Of a stretch of DNA of 64,000 nt, positions 1-11,967 are shown one piece after another (the stretch's first letter is position 1; the number at the start of each line of letters is the position of its first letter). The notes below the pieces were generated by a model. That model made no database searches. It was not told the DNA's origin and was given only the letters and a program-made list of their open reading frames with translations. The stretch lies in contig CM055106.1 in NCBI GenBank assembly GCA_029204225.1, positions 45,019,313 to 45,083,312 on the forward strand, in the 5' to 3' direction. The DNA is from Diphasiastrum complanatum. Its lineage: Eukaryota > Streptophyta > Lycopodiopsida > Lycopodiales > Lycopodiaceae. The translations under genes were made by a program, and so were the position numbers.

Positions 1-1482
1 AATCGTCGAGCAACCAGGCAAAAACATCTTGATACTCCTTCAATAGTTCAATGAATTCCGCTAACTCCGATTCTCCAAGTGACTTTGAAACATGCACAAA
101 TCTGTCAGGTGCAAGTTCAATTAGTTTAGTAGAATCTAGTGATATGATACCTTCTGTCATACTGGCCTTGGTATGGCCATGAATTTCGCACATGGTTGAC
201 TCCATAGATGTTTTCTTGTCATCAACCTGGCTCTTGTTACCAAATTCGTGTTCAGATTCGTCACTCGAATCATCAGACTCTTTCAAATTCATGTCTGCAA
301 CATTAATTTCTTCATACGAAACATCCGCTTTAGTGTTGCAGGCATCGAAGAATTCTTCTTCGACATTCTCATAACATTCGAAATATTAGACTTCAATGTC
401 AAATGCATTAGAAAAAACATTTAAGGCATAAGAAGATTCCTCTGATGTAAACTGGTGTTAGACAAAGACGTTTCACCTTCATATTTGTCCCGACTCCAGG
501 TGATTATTTGTTCTGCTGGCTTACCACGATTATTGTTATTGGTCTCACCAGTCTGAAATCTTAGCTCTCTGGATTTCCAATAAACACTTGTGTTTGATTG
601 ATAAAGTCAGGGTCGTCCAATCAGCACAGAATAGGATGACAAACCGAGTGGTTTGATAACTATGAAATTCATTGTGAATGGCTTGGCTTGAATGTAAATA
701 GTGACATCCTTCAGTTCTCCAACAGGTTTTTGTCATGTCGAATCAGCTAACTTAATATTTCGTTGTGTTGGTTGAATGTCAGTCGGCCTTAAAGCATAAG
801 CTGTGTCTTCTATTATTATGTTCATGCTGGAACCAGAGCCAATTGGCACTTTTTCAATCAGGTATCCCGCAATGGTAATATCAATTTCAGGTGCACCGAG
901 GTCACCTAAATCAATAGACAGAACACCAACATCTGGCAAAGAGATTTTTTTTTTCTTTTTCAGTGCAGAAAGACCTTTTAGTCGCTTTCTGTAATAAGTG
1001 TTATCTGCCAGCATCTGCTCAAAAGTAACATTCGGACGAAGTGATCCAATATCAGTCACGATGTCATAGTCTTTTGTCTTCGATGGCTTATCAATAACAG
1101 CAATACACAATTTCATCTTCGTGATTTCATCGCCCCCTTCCTCGAAAGTGACCATCTTCTCTGCAGCAGCTGACTGAAGTTCAACGTTGATAATTTCTTT
1201 TGCCTCTACTGAGATATCTTTTGCAAATAACTTCGCAGCATCGAGGTCATAGTTGGGGTCATCTTTGAGATCTTCTTTAGTCACAGATTTATTCGTCGTC
1301 TTGCTAAAAGATTTCTTCTTCGAGGATTTTTTGCGCTTTGTTGAAGATTTTTGGTCAGGTTTCGAGGAGCTTTTGCTTCTCGTTGTGACTTTGAATATCT
1401 TCTCCACGTCACTTGGCCCAGTACTGATCTTCTGTCTTCGCCAATTTTTCTTCAATAACGTCAATTCTCTGCACAACGGCAT
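1..1482 (-). pseudogene. Element A pol 5' part: retropepsin and pre-RT linker
   Basis: The retropepsin would cleave the element's polyprotein in the cytoplasmic particle. Reading leftward: a lysine/serine-rich stretch, a protease core around 820-910, a second conserved block with GRPWLY near 570-580, then an acidic linker to EYQDVFAWLL at about 10-40, the usual lead-in to gypsy RT. The active site reads IGSGSSMNI where the family has DSG, so the catalytic aspartate is glycine (GGC at about 838-845). Frame changes occur near 735 and again near 460. Neighbouring gag lies in another frame upstream. Clearly a decayed gene; the window edge removes RT. Confidence 0.85.
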
Positions 1483-1504
1483 CAGTCGAAGCTTTCGCTT
1501 TTGG

Positions 1505-2907
1505 TGTTGCTACATACTAATATTTGGGTCATGGCTTCTGCGGCTGAGGGCAGTCAGGATACTTGTGGCCATGCTCTCTACAGTTCGAGCATAACGGTAC
1601 ATAACCAATCGGCCTTTGCGGCTGAGGACAGTCAAGTGAAAAATGTCCCGGCTCTCCACAGTTATAACAATTGCCCGACACTGGTTTAGTCGCGGTTTGA
1701 GACTTCGTTGGTCCAACAAATTCAGGAGCATTATGTCTTCTTGGTGCGAACTTGGGTCTGTCCTGTTGGGCTGATGCTGCAGTACCCCGAACATAGTTAG
1801 TACTTGCATCATTTTGAAAAATAAAAAGTACCTCTTGGGCAAGATCTTCAATGTATTTGACATTCGCAGTGGTGCAGTCTTCCTTAGTGTGTCCTGAAAT
1901 TCCACATTTCGTACACCACATTCCTGAGTTGAAAGAAGACGCTTTCGGTCTTTTATCTGCAACTTCAGAGATTTGCACTTTCAAGTCATTAAATTTTTTA
2001 TTAAGGTCAGCCATATTACTCTAGCAAAGCTTTTCAACTTTAGAAGTTGACGACTTATCCTCAACAACTTTCGTGTCGTCCTTTCGTTTGGATCGTCGTC
2101 TCTCTCCTTTGTCAGCTTCTGATTCTGATAAATCGCTGCTTTCAGATTCCGAACTTGAAGAACTGGTACTTGAATCAGAATCTGAATCATCCTCATTGTC
2201 ACTAGAATCAGTCTTCGACTTTCGAGATTTCTTAGTTGATCGTCGCTTTCGTGCTAGTTTCGAGGTCTCAAAATTTTCGACACTAGCTATTATTGTTGCC
2301 AAGGAGGTCATGTCCCCTTGTCTGCAATACCGATCAATCTTTGGTAGTAAACCAGCCAAAAACCATTCGATCTGCATACCAACGGGGTATACACCGGTTA
2401 GTTTTCCTATGAGATTTTTAACCTTTCGTGTATATTTGTAAAGGGATTCTTTACTCTTCTTCTGAACATTGTTCAGACGTCCGAGAATTCTCGATTTGTA
2501 ACTGATTTCTCTGAACTGGTTCAAAAACGCATCTTTCAGTAGGTACCAGATACACGGCCTGGTTCAACTTGACTGTACCAGATGCGCGCCTGCTTTCTTA
2601 GCAGACCAGGGAAGATTCGTAGTTTGTCAATGTCAGTACCTTCGTTATTCGCATTAGCGATTGACTCGAATTGTGAGACATAGCTATCTGCATCGTCAGA
2701 AGAAGTCCCTTTAAAATAATGGTATTTAATTTTTGATATAGGAGTGAAACGTGCAACATGACCCTCCATACCGAAGCTAATTAGGAGTTCAAGTAACTAG
2801 GCAGTGATTTTGTCTAGATTTCTTCGACTAGTACTCTCACTTTGTCTTCGTAAAAATTCTTCTATAAGCTTATGATATCATTCTAATCTGGATTCTCTAT
2901 TTGACAT
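1505..2907 (-). pseudogene. Element A gag with three zinc knuckles
   Basis: Gag packages element RNA. The likely start is the ATG at 2907, because the reading continues through two stops into the conserved capsid block near 2580-2770 (YFKG...DADSYVSQFESIA). A frameshift lies near 2530, then the capsid C-terminal half to about 2200. A strongly acidic Ser/Asp/Glu run (about 2100-2220) precedes a basic patch. After another frame change near 2020 come three CCHC knuckles: CTKCGISGHTKEDC (about 1895-1935), CYNCGEPGHFSLDC (about 1630-1670) and CSNCREHGHKYPDC (about 1555-1600). The same acidic-run plus knuckle layout is seen in family B. Confidence 0.85.
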
Positions 2908-2958
2908 ACACTAGAGATGGAGATGGATTTGTCAGATTTCTTATAACTTTCCTAACTA

Positions 2959-2976
2959 TCCCCGACAACGGCGCCA
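2959..2976 (-). promoter_or_regulatory. Element A primer-binding site (tRNA-Asp type)
   Basis: Read on the minus strand this is TGGCGCCGTTGTCGGGGA, matching the PBS common to plant gypsy elements and complementary to the tRNA-Asp 3' end. It lies 12 bases inside the LTR boundary and upstream of gag, which fixes the orientation. Confidence 0.85.
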
Positions 2977-2988
2977 AAAATTGGTATA

Positions 2989-4252
2989 TGTCGTACTATA
3001 CCAACAAGGTTAATATAGATTTTCTAGAAAATAGTGTCGTTCCCACAGGTTACAATGTTAGAAAGTTATGTTTTTGGTACAATTTATACAAGTGGTGTCG
3101 AGTGTTATTTTGGTTGTCGACAGACATTAAAAAGTAACCAATATTACTTATATTTGGGTGTGTGGTGTTGATAATTTTCAGAACAACAATCTGGCCTCTA
3201 TCAAATCGAATGAAAAGCGTTCTACAGATGAGATGTTATCATAGTAGTACAACAAGACTACACTCTGGTTGATTAAGGTGTCAACAGAGAGTCGAGAAAT
3301 GTTCGATGTATTTGCATCTGGGCAAACAATTAATTAATCGTGTTCGCAAACTATTCGTTTCTAGACAGAAGTCCTCAACAACTAAAGTCCAAATTAATGG
3401 TTAAAAAACACAAGTGGTTTTAGAGCACGTTATAAACTTATGTCAATGCCAATCAGGAAAACAGATCAAAGACTCAATTCTTCAGACAGGGACTGTCATC
3501 TCATATGTATACATACAGCTTTATTCAATGATCATGCTAGATTGTACCAAAGATAGTTGTTATTCGAGTGCCAAAAAGAAAGTATTCGCGACAGACGAAT
3601 AAGATGGTTTTAAGACAGTTCTTTAGAGCATGCTTTACGGATACACAACAAACGACTGTAATGCACTAGAGCATATGTCTGATCAGAGAGTAATTCATGT
3701 AATGCATTAGAGATTGTTAGCAGACTCAAGATCACTCACACTCAGTAGTGCGGAGAACAGAGATAAGAGAGAATAACTCACAGAACTCTATTCACTTCTT
3801 CAATCTCTTACATATGTATAAACTCTTCTCTCTCGATGATCGAGATTGAAGTGTGAGATCAATGTATGTTCTATGGGACGAACAAACACACCTCTAAAAC
3901 AACAGGTGCGTCGCTTTCGCGAAAGGGTCTAGTTAACAATTAGACAAAAAATACGTTCAATTATACCATGAAAGGTATATTTAACTAAGAGTTAAAGTTA
4001 CTCTAGTTTAACATGTCTTTTCGTATCTAGTCGTTTCGGGTGGACGACCTAGTAAAGGTTATCCAAGGCAATGTCTTTCCTATTAAAGGTCTTGCCCTTA
4101 ATTACAAGGCAAGTACTTAGGAGATATATTCCCAAAAAATGACTTTAGGCCTCTTTGTGATTTATAGTTAACCAGCTCATATCTTCATTTTCGAGTATAT
4201 CATGCCATATTTATGTTGATATTCAATTTTTTAATAATAAGGTGGCATCACA
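2989..4252 (-). repeat. Element A 5' LTR, 1264 bp
   Basis: On the minus strand it starts TGTGATGCCACC and ends GGTATAGTACGACA, the TG...CA termini of an LTR, directly before the PBS. The same LTR recurs on the plus strand at 31231-31766 (3' part) and 48753-49866 (lacking the 3' part), which confirms both ends. The right flank is GATTT, expected to be half of the target duplication. Confidence 0.88.
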
Positions 4253-4783
4253 GATTTACAGGCAACATCTCTGAAGAGATGATTCTAACTGTTTGTTTGC
4301 AAGGAATTAATTGAAGCTGACAACATTCGCATAACCAGAACTTCTCTTATTTTTGAATGAGTTTATGTGCTCTGATAAAGAACATAATTGTCGTTATGCT
4401 TTGATTGCTTCTCAGTGATGATAACTAGTATCCTTGCGCTCATCAAGAGGAATCAATGCCTATCAGATTCTATTTTGCAGAATCTATTTGCTAACCTCTA
4501 TCAGGTAAGTTGCTTTCTATTTATTATGTTGCTTGGAAGATAAAGTATCCCTTACATTCTCAGACTTTGACCAAATCGTTTCATAATTGGTGTTACTAGA
4601 CACCAATCCAATTCAATATCTTTGGATAACCAGCTATGTCATTGTAGTATTCGCTTCTAAATATTACATACATCCTTTGTACACTTATCATCCATAAGAG
4701 GAGATTTCTCTCTCTCTTGGGAAATGATAAAACCTTTTATACTACAGATTTTGTGGAAATTTTATAACGACTAGACTACTAGA
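4253..4783 (+). repeat. Gypsy B1 5' LTR, 3' portion
   Basis: Homologous over its whole length to the LTR of B2 (about 32285-32845), starting at the shared GATTTACAGG and ending just before the PBS. Its first roughly 50 bases are absent because element A inserted here. The expected terminal CA reads GA in this copy. Confidence 0.8.
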
Positions 4784-4788
4784 TAACT

Positions 4789-4806
4789 TGGCGCCATTGT
4801 TGGGGA
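4789..4806 (+). promoter_or_regulatory. B1 primer-binding site
   Basis: TGGCGCCATTGTTGGGGA, the tRNA-Asp-type gypsy PBS, six bases past the LTR end and about 60 bases before the gag ATG. Confidence 0.85.
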
Positions 4807-4867
4807 GACGAATTTTCATCTTTTATGATTTTTAATTGTACTAAGTCCGCTGAATCTTATTCAATGT

Positions 4868-6060
4868 ATGCCACGAGATCATCCACACGCAACTACTGAG
4901 TAGAAACGCTTAGAGCGAGCACATCGATTAGAAGCATATGGGAAAGCACGTGATTTGTACTTTCAGAATTTGTTAAATTCACCTATAAGAGCTGGACTAA
5001 GCACTAAAGCATTTGATAATCTTTATAACACTTCCGTATTACTTGTTAATTCATTTGAGGAGGAGTTTATTAATCCGTCGGATCATTCAGATTTACCATT
5101 GAAGAAAGTTTTGATTTTGGTTCTGAACCAGAGTATGAGTCATAACATGCGCCATCATCTGACTCAGAATATAGTTCCGGGTCCTGATCCTGATCCACCC
5201 GATCCTAATCCACCGCCTAACCCACCACCTGATAATATGGCGAACCTAGCACCAACCACATCTACCAAAATCAAATATGACTAATGAGGATACAGTTAGA
5301 ATATTGCCAGGTGTTCTGTGTAAGCAGGCGAGAATCTGGTATAGCCAGTTGGTTCCGAAAATGGTTAATACATGGCAAGCCTTGAAGGCTGTATTTCAAA
5401 AATAGTTTAGGGAGATAAGGTATTCTACTAAACTGCTAGCTCAGCTTCATTCTGTGGAGAAAGAGCCGAAGGAGTCGCTCATGAAATATACTTGTAGAAA
5501 TAAGAACTTGATAGATAAGCTAGGGGCACAGTATCCTGTCCCCATGCAAAGTAAATGGTTCTTGGATGGATTACCCAAGAAGATGGATAGGTACTGTTGT
5601 CATGGATTGATGAATTCGTTAGAGGATGTCATAGCATCCGAAGAGAATTATGAAACTTCTAAAATTTCTAGAGGAAGAATAAATGATAAAAAGAGTAATA
5701 AAAAATATAAACAGAGAAGAATAGAAGAATCTGACTCGTCTACTGAGTCTGAATCATAATCTGATTCATCGGATGATGAAGAGTCTTCTGATTCTTCATC
5801 CTATTCTTTTTCGTCTGAAGAAGAAACTACTTATAGGAAATCAAAGAGTAAGAACTTAGATAGGAAAAGAAGGATGGAAAAGTCTGAAAAGACGGATCCA
5901 TTAAGAAAGAGTAGAGCTTTTAGCGAAAGAGATGGGGGACTTGAAAGTCCAGATGTCTGATGTTAAAGCTAAGAGAAAGAAAACTAAATCAAACGCTAAT
6001 GTTTGGTGCACGACTTGCGGTAAAGAGAGACACTCTAAAACAAACTATCCTAATTTACAA
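4868..6060 (+). pseudogene. Element B1 gag
   Basis: The ATG at 4868 begins a frame that aligns with B2 gag (ATG at 32911). After an N-terminal alpha-rich part there is a proline-rich tract (about 5190-5240), then the capsid block around 5270-5640 containing KQARIWYSQ and MQSKWFLDGLPKKMDRY. A Ser/Glu/Asp-rich tail follows (about 5720-5830). The single knuckle near 6005-6045 reads CTTCGKERHSKTNY, with the last cysteine changed to tyrosine. Several stops and frame changes (for example at 5282, 5402 and 5757) make it non-functional. Part of the capsid start seen in A is missing near 5275. Confidence 0.82.
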
Positions 6061-6061
6061 A

Positions 6062-7095
6062 TACGATATAGTAGAAGATTTCGCAACTAGAATGCCAAAT
6101 ATAACATTTAAACAATTATTAGACGATAATCAGTATTACAACAAAGAGATCAAACAATTTAAAAAAAATAAAAAAAAAATGAAAGCTAAATTGCCACCAG
6201 TCGATGTAGGATTGGTAAACTATGGCAATGAAGGCCAACCTGAAATTTAAATTTCAATCAATGGTTGTATTTTAGACAACGTACCCATATATTTTGGATC
6301 TAGTGTAAATATTATGACTGAAGAAACAACATTTGAGTTAGGAATTCACCACCAAATAGCACCTACACTTAAACATCTTAGATTAGTTGATGCAACCAGA
6401 AGAGTTGTCTCAAGTTACTGTGTATATCGGTGACCATAAGTTTTTAATGGACTTCATCATATTGAAGACCACTAGAGAGTCATCTTATAAAGTGTTATTG
6501 GGAAGACCTTGGCTATACATAACCCATTGGAGGAGGAAGGAAATAACCTTCATAGACCAAATGGCTACAACAGTAGGGAAGAGTCATAAAAGGATCACTA
6601 TATCCTGGGAAAAGGATAAATATGGAGGTGAAACACCTACATCATCCTCAAGTTACACTTCGAAGATTGAAGAAGTCCATTCCGCAAGGACTGAGGAAGG
6701 GGAGAAGTTTGTAAAATTATCCATACCCGCATATAGTAATAGAGTAGAATATATAGACAGGGGAGACTGTGGAGTCCCCGAGATTAGTGCCATTATAGGT
6801 GGCCAAACTATTAATAGAATACTAGTTGATTTAGAATCAAGTATAAACTTGATGACTAAAAAAAGGCTAAAGAATTAGGATTAGAAGAACAAATTCAGCC
6901 CACTGTTCATCATGAAATACATCAAGCTGACGCATCTCGCTGCATACATACGGCTAGTCCAGTTGGAAGACATCTTATAAGATGGGGTGAGGAAGTAGGG
7001 GAACCTACAGATCCTCAGGTTAATTTCATTGAGTGTTATGAGATAGATGAGGAGGATGGAAGAGAATTAACATCCTCCACTAGAGCTCGAAGAGG
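6062..7095 (+). pseudogene. Element B1 pol start with two retropepsin-like domains
   Basis: Starts in a block (YDIVEDFATRMPNITF) homologous to the region before the protease of A. Protease 1 (about 6235-6330) ends in PIYFGSSVNIMTEE, with the catalytic Asp replaced by Tyr. A conserved LLGRPWLY block follows (about 6490-6520). A second protease module lies at about 6770-6865: GVPEISAIIGGQTINRILVD then LESSINLMTK, where the Ser-Gly after the Asp are Leu-Glu. Past 6878 a further stretch (about 6890-7090) matches B2 with an internal deletion of roughly 170 bp. RT is absent; homology ends near 7095. Two modules in series are unusual for a gypsy pol. Confidence 0.8.
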
Positions 7096-9096
7096 CCTAT
7101 TGTGATTTGACATACCCAAGATACTACTTGCTAGAGCTCCTTAGACCTGACTCTCGCCATAATAGACCATTGTTGGCCACTCCCTGCCGACAGCCACTCG
7201 GTCCATAGTTGCTGGCTGATTTACAGTTATCCAGCATTCCTAGTTTGTTGTCATCGTTGGTTTTTTGCACTGTGTAGCAAATGACGAGACATCACATGAG
7301 AAGATGGCATCCATGACTAGGCTTCCACTGATTTTCAACTACCTAGTATACTTCTTCTCTTTTGTTTTGTGTAATCGTCATTTCCAAATTTATTTCCTTT
7401 CAATTGGAGTGTATTTGTTCCCAATCCACACTAGTTTCCATGACAATTAACAAGTGAGTTTTGTAGTATATTAGTTGTAGTATATTAGTGAATGGTTTGT
7501 GAATCATGGTAGATCAAAAAATTCATTTGAAGTACTTGGAATAATTCTAAAAGTTCAGTTGATATGTAGTATCATATTCCATACATAACATATTTCTAGT
7601 TCATATCATAATCATCATGTCTATATCGAAATAAGGTTTTGTATTATGGAATAAATTGTTGAGTTTTCCCAGTAAGGATACAAGATGCTTGTGTAAGAAC
7701 CTTGCTAGAGAATTTGATTATTCTTTCTCCACCTAAAAGTAGTATACAATTCTACTCACTTCATGTTTTCAAGAATTGTAATTATAGGGTGCTAGGTGTT
7801 AGGAAGTACTATGCATCTGGTCTTGTAAGTTAGTGGTTCACTTCAGACTTGTACTTTTTGACATCACAAAATTGTCTTTTTGCATTATGGGATAGTGTGC
7901 AGTTGTCTAGTTAACTATTACTGAATCTTCAAGACGAAAGCGTAATTCAGTTTACTATTGGTGGATTGTTGTGGAGAATGCATTAATTAGGCCCGAACCT
8001 CTATGAAACATCAGACCGGAATGTCCACTAAGTACAACTGAAATACACTACCCTTGTTAAGTCACAAAGTAGACACACCCATTTCAGTACTGTCTATTGA
8101 AATACCTAGACCCAGAAGATGGGAAACGCTATCACTCAACCAATAGAACGGTATGTGTAATTTAGCCACCATTGTCACTCAACTTTCTGTTTGGCCACCT
8201 AGTTCAGAAACCGAAATTACGCAGCCTGAGTAAGTTAGGGACAGTTTGGTTCAAGAAACCACGAGTCATCACTCTACCTACTAAAAAACTACATCCAGTG
8301 TATCTGTTTATGAGTCATTAGGGTGACAGCCCATGAAACCCAACAAATGTTCTCATACAATAATATGCTACAAACAATGTATTGTATGTCCAGCATCGTG
8401 GACTACATTTAGAGGCAATTTCATCTTGCATAGTAGGAAACAAGGCTACTAGGCTAGTACAATGTTGTAACCAGCTAGTCTAGTACTAGTTAGGTTACTC
8501 TAAACTATGCGTAAATTAATCACTACTTAGACAAAGTTTTGCCTTACCAATTAAATCGATGTCTCGCCAGTCTAGGATTTTAGGACATCCATTGCCAGTG
8601 ACTCCAAAGAGTTAGGTCTTGGGGTTTTGTCATGCACAACAACATACCTAACCTGGCCACATGCACATCATGATTAGTTGAACAACATGTTTAGTGATGA
8701 AACGCATCCGAATACATGTAACCTAGGGTTAGTGTGACCATGCCACTAGACTTGATGATATCAGTTTAACAATGATACTAGAGTATTGACGATGGCCTAT
8801 TTAGCAGCATTAGTCTCATTATGGAGAATACCTATAAATGATCCATTTTCACATACTTTAGGATACCATATCATTTTGGGATGACAAGAACTGTACTTGG
8901 TGCTTGAACAACATTTAAAGCTACAGACCTCACTCTCCTTTGATATGTCAGAGAATACAACATTATGTAGGATGACCTTAGTGGTGAAGAATTTGATAGT
9001 TGGAATTTTTCTGAGAAAAGCACAAGAGAATATTTGATAGTTGGAATTTACAATACAAAAATTAGTGATTTCTCTCTATACAAATGACATTATAAC
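7096..9096. other. Unassigned interval between B1 and D
   Basis: No ORF with recognisable domains, no RNA gene and no clear repeat seen here. Short open stretches such as 7265-7450 show no family resemblance. AT-rich; probably decayed repeat or spacer DNA. Confidence 0.5.
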
Positions 9097-10560
9097 ATGC
9101 TATGTTATGTCAATATAACTCTTAATGATAGGACCAAAGGAGGATCCATCTTCAAGGAAAGGTATATTTGTTGGATATAGTGAGGTGAGTGCCTACAAGA
9201 TTTACATTCATACTACTAACAAAATGATTGTTGGGAGAGATGTCATTTTTTATGAGGGGAACATTCCAAAAGTATCTTCAAGTATTATTGATGATGATGT
9301 AGATGGATCTAACATTCTTAATGATGATGATATGAATTCTACTTTGGATGGTGATGATGAAGGACCTTCATCAAGTTAAAAGCCAAGGAGGACATCAAGG
9401 CAAAGGCAAACATCTTCAAGTATCACTTATGATGAAAAGGGTAAGCAAGTAGTTGCTAGAACTAATTATGCTTTCCTAACCTCTTTTGATGAACCTACAT
9501 GTCTAGATGAAGGAAGGAACAAAGAGGAGTGGATCCAAGCAATGGATCTTGAGTATCCAGCTCTCATGAAGAATGGAACATGGAGATTGGTGGAGTTACC
9601 TAAGGACAAGAAAGCCATTGGATGAAAATGGATCTTCAAGGTGACGACAAACCAAGATGGATCTATCGACAAGTACAAGGCAAGGTTGGTGGCAAAAGGA
9701 TATGCTCAAGAACATGGTATTGACTATGATGAAACCTTTGCACCCGTGACAAAAATGGTGAGTATTCGGATCATCATTTCTATTGCTACTCTTTATGGAT
9801 GGGATCTATGGCAATTGGACATTAGATATGCATTTTTGAATGGTGATCTTGAGGAGAAAGTGTACATGGAGCAACCCGAGAGCTACATTTCACCTACAAA
9901 GCCAAATCATGTGTGTCTTCTACAAAAGAGTTTGTATGGCCTTAAGCAAGCACGAAGGAGTTGGTATGCTAAGCTTAACACTTTTCTACTCTCTCAAGGC
10001 TTTGTTATGAGTGAGTATGATCATTCACTTTATTATAGGTTTTCTAGAAAATGATGTTACCATTCTGCTAATCTATGTGGATGATATTATCTGGAGTGGT
10101 GGAGACAATTAAGATGTGGAGGATATCAAGAGTGCTCTCAAGAAGGAGTTTGAGGTGCATGATCTTGGTCACTTGCATTACATTTTAGGAATAGAAGTGA
10201 TTAGATCTTCTCAATCTACTTTCATTTGTCAAGAGAAGTATGCTAATTCTATTCTAGAAAGATTTCATATGGTAGATGCAAAGTCTTGTGATACACCAAT
10301 GGAGTCTCATGTAAAGCTAACTATAAGAGGTAATGAAAGATCTTTCAAGAAACTTACTCTCTATAGAAAGCTAGTTGGTTCACTCATCTATTTATCTATT
10401 ACAAGACCAAATCTAAGCTATTGTGTTGATAGATTGAGTCAATTCTTTCAAGATCCTAGTGAGGAGCATTGGAAGCTAGGAAAATGAGTTTTGAGGTATA
10501 TCACGAGAACTCGAGATTTTGGCATACTATATGAGGGACCATCATCTAACTTATTTGGAT
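9097..10560 (+). pseudogene. Copia D: integrase tail and reverse transcriptase fragment
   Basis: The first part (about 9097-9380) is the C-terminal end of a copia integrase (GIFVGYSE, VIFYEGNIP) with an acidic DDD-rich hinge and is close to the same segment of elements C and M. RT follows: KYKARLVAKGYAQEHGIDYD at about 9670-9730, the first catalytic region QLDIRYAFLNGD (about 9813-9850), SLYGLKQA, and YVDDI in a shifted frame at about 10073-10090. The thumb and start of RNase H continue to LRYITRTRDFGILY near 10495-10530, then the match stops. At least three frame breaks and stops (for example TGA at 9623) are present. No LTR or PBS adjoins it. It shows that the C/M family originally carried RT. 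Confidence 0.88.
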
Positions 10561-11967
10561 TCAATCATCAAGTATGGATTAAGTTTTGAAAATTTATTTT
10601 TTCTTGTCTTTCAGATCTACCTACGGCATTTTTTACTCATACATTTCAAAAAATATATTAGTTGTATTTAGCTTTTTTGGCTAGTTGTTGTTTTTAATGA
10701 CTCCAAAAAGAAAAATTGTAACGTAATTGTTGAAATTAATGAAACAAACTATAATTGGTGTTTATCATTTTTTTGTAACGTTTAAAAATTGATTTTTACG
10801 AGCTCTGAAATGCATGCTTGCTGCTCATCCCTGCAAAGTGAGACATTATTCTCATAATCGCTGGAGCAACATTTTTGGGCAGGGTGATTACAAATTGATT
10901 TACTCCATTTGGCCATGTCCTCCACATCAGGCCTTTACGTGTACGCAGAGTGAAAACTATAGCTTATTTTTGTAGTGATGCGTGGCGTAGCAAAAAAAAT
11001 TGAACTATTCATTGCTATTCTCAGCATAACAAAAAACTTTCAAAAGTTTTATTTGCTATGCTAGAGACCCTACCCTTCAAGGTGATATTCACCAGTCGGA
11101 CACAAGTTCTTTAGCTGCGCAATGCCCCTGCCTCGGGCCTCTACATGTACGCTTAGTGATAATCAATCTTCTTTTTGCTATGTTGAGGATAGCGAAAAAA
11201 AATTGAACTGCTATGCTCAGCATAGCAAAAAAGTTTTAAAGGTTATTTTACTATGCTCAGCATAGCAAACTAGTCTTTTAATCATTTTTTTCTTTTGAAA
11301 AAACTATTTCCATCAATGTGATATTCATTAGTCAGGCACTTCAAATTTAAAAAGTCATGAATGGTAAAAATCACGTTGAAGGGCAGGGTTTCTTCAAACG
11401 GAAAAGCCAGTTCAAAAGTTTGGAGTCGTATGCTCAGCATAAGAAGCTAGGGTTTGCTAAGGAGCTGCCTGTGCACGCGTATCTGGCCTAGAACAAGCAG
11501 GATCACCACCTTCTGCAACGATATTTATTGCTGAAGCTTTTGACAGTGAAAAGTTTTTTCTTATCAGAAACAAATCGCCTTGGTAGTAAAATGGAGGCCA
11601 ACTTGCTCCTCTTTCTGCACGCCAGTTTTTCCTTCGAACTGCTCCCGTCTACTTTTGCACCCGGCCTTCTACCGATCTGGTTGCTATTGTTTCTTCTTGA
11701 TAGACTAATTGGATATGCAGAATCCTAAATTCGGACAATATAGAACGGGTGGATGAACAGCTAGACAGTGTGTATGGCTAATCGGCACTCGTATAAGACA
11801 ATTATAGACATCAACCAGCCTTGTGATGCCTTAAAAGACGTGAGTAATTATGAGGCAAAGTTACTTGCTTGTGGGTATGGACATAGTAACATATGCAAAC
11901 GTGTAAACTAAAAAACTGATTAAATTCGATTTTGTATTAAAAAATCTCAATCATACAAACTTCGATA
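10561..11967. repeat. Non-coding interval with CAGCATAGCA palindromes
   Basis: No coding sequence recognised. It contains repeated odd palindromes built on TGCTATGCTCAGCATAGCA (perfect at 11209-11227; close copies near 11005-11025, 11251-11267 and 11430-11445) and an approximate duplication of about 235 bp (compare 11068-11110 with 11300-11345). Its position just beyond ORF3 of element E makes it a candidate for E's 3' LTR, but I could not find a matching LTR at E's other end. Confidence 0.45.

Larger units (their letters stand above)
1..4252 (-). mobile_element. Ty3/gypsy retrotransposon A, 5' part
   Basis: On the minus strand this reads 5' LTR, PBS, gag with three CCHC zinc knuckles, one retropepsin, and a linker ending at the start of RT. 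Position 1 cuts it just after the conserved FAW motif that precedes gypsy RT, so RT, RNase H, integrase and the 3' LTR lie outside the window. It is inserted in the 5' LTR of element B1, whose sequence resumes at 4253. Stops, frameshifts and a lost protease aspartate make it inactive. Gag and the PBS type fit the large plant gypsy group related to Tat/Athila; the lineage is an inference without a tree. Confidence 0.9.

Noticed and set aside
803-1594. Plus-strand open frames
   Set aside because: Antisense to element A gag-pol; no domain on the plus strand.
3414-3602. Small plus-strand protein
   Set aside because: Falls within the A LTR and recurs as LTR at 31 kb; non-coding.
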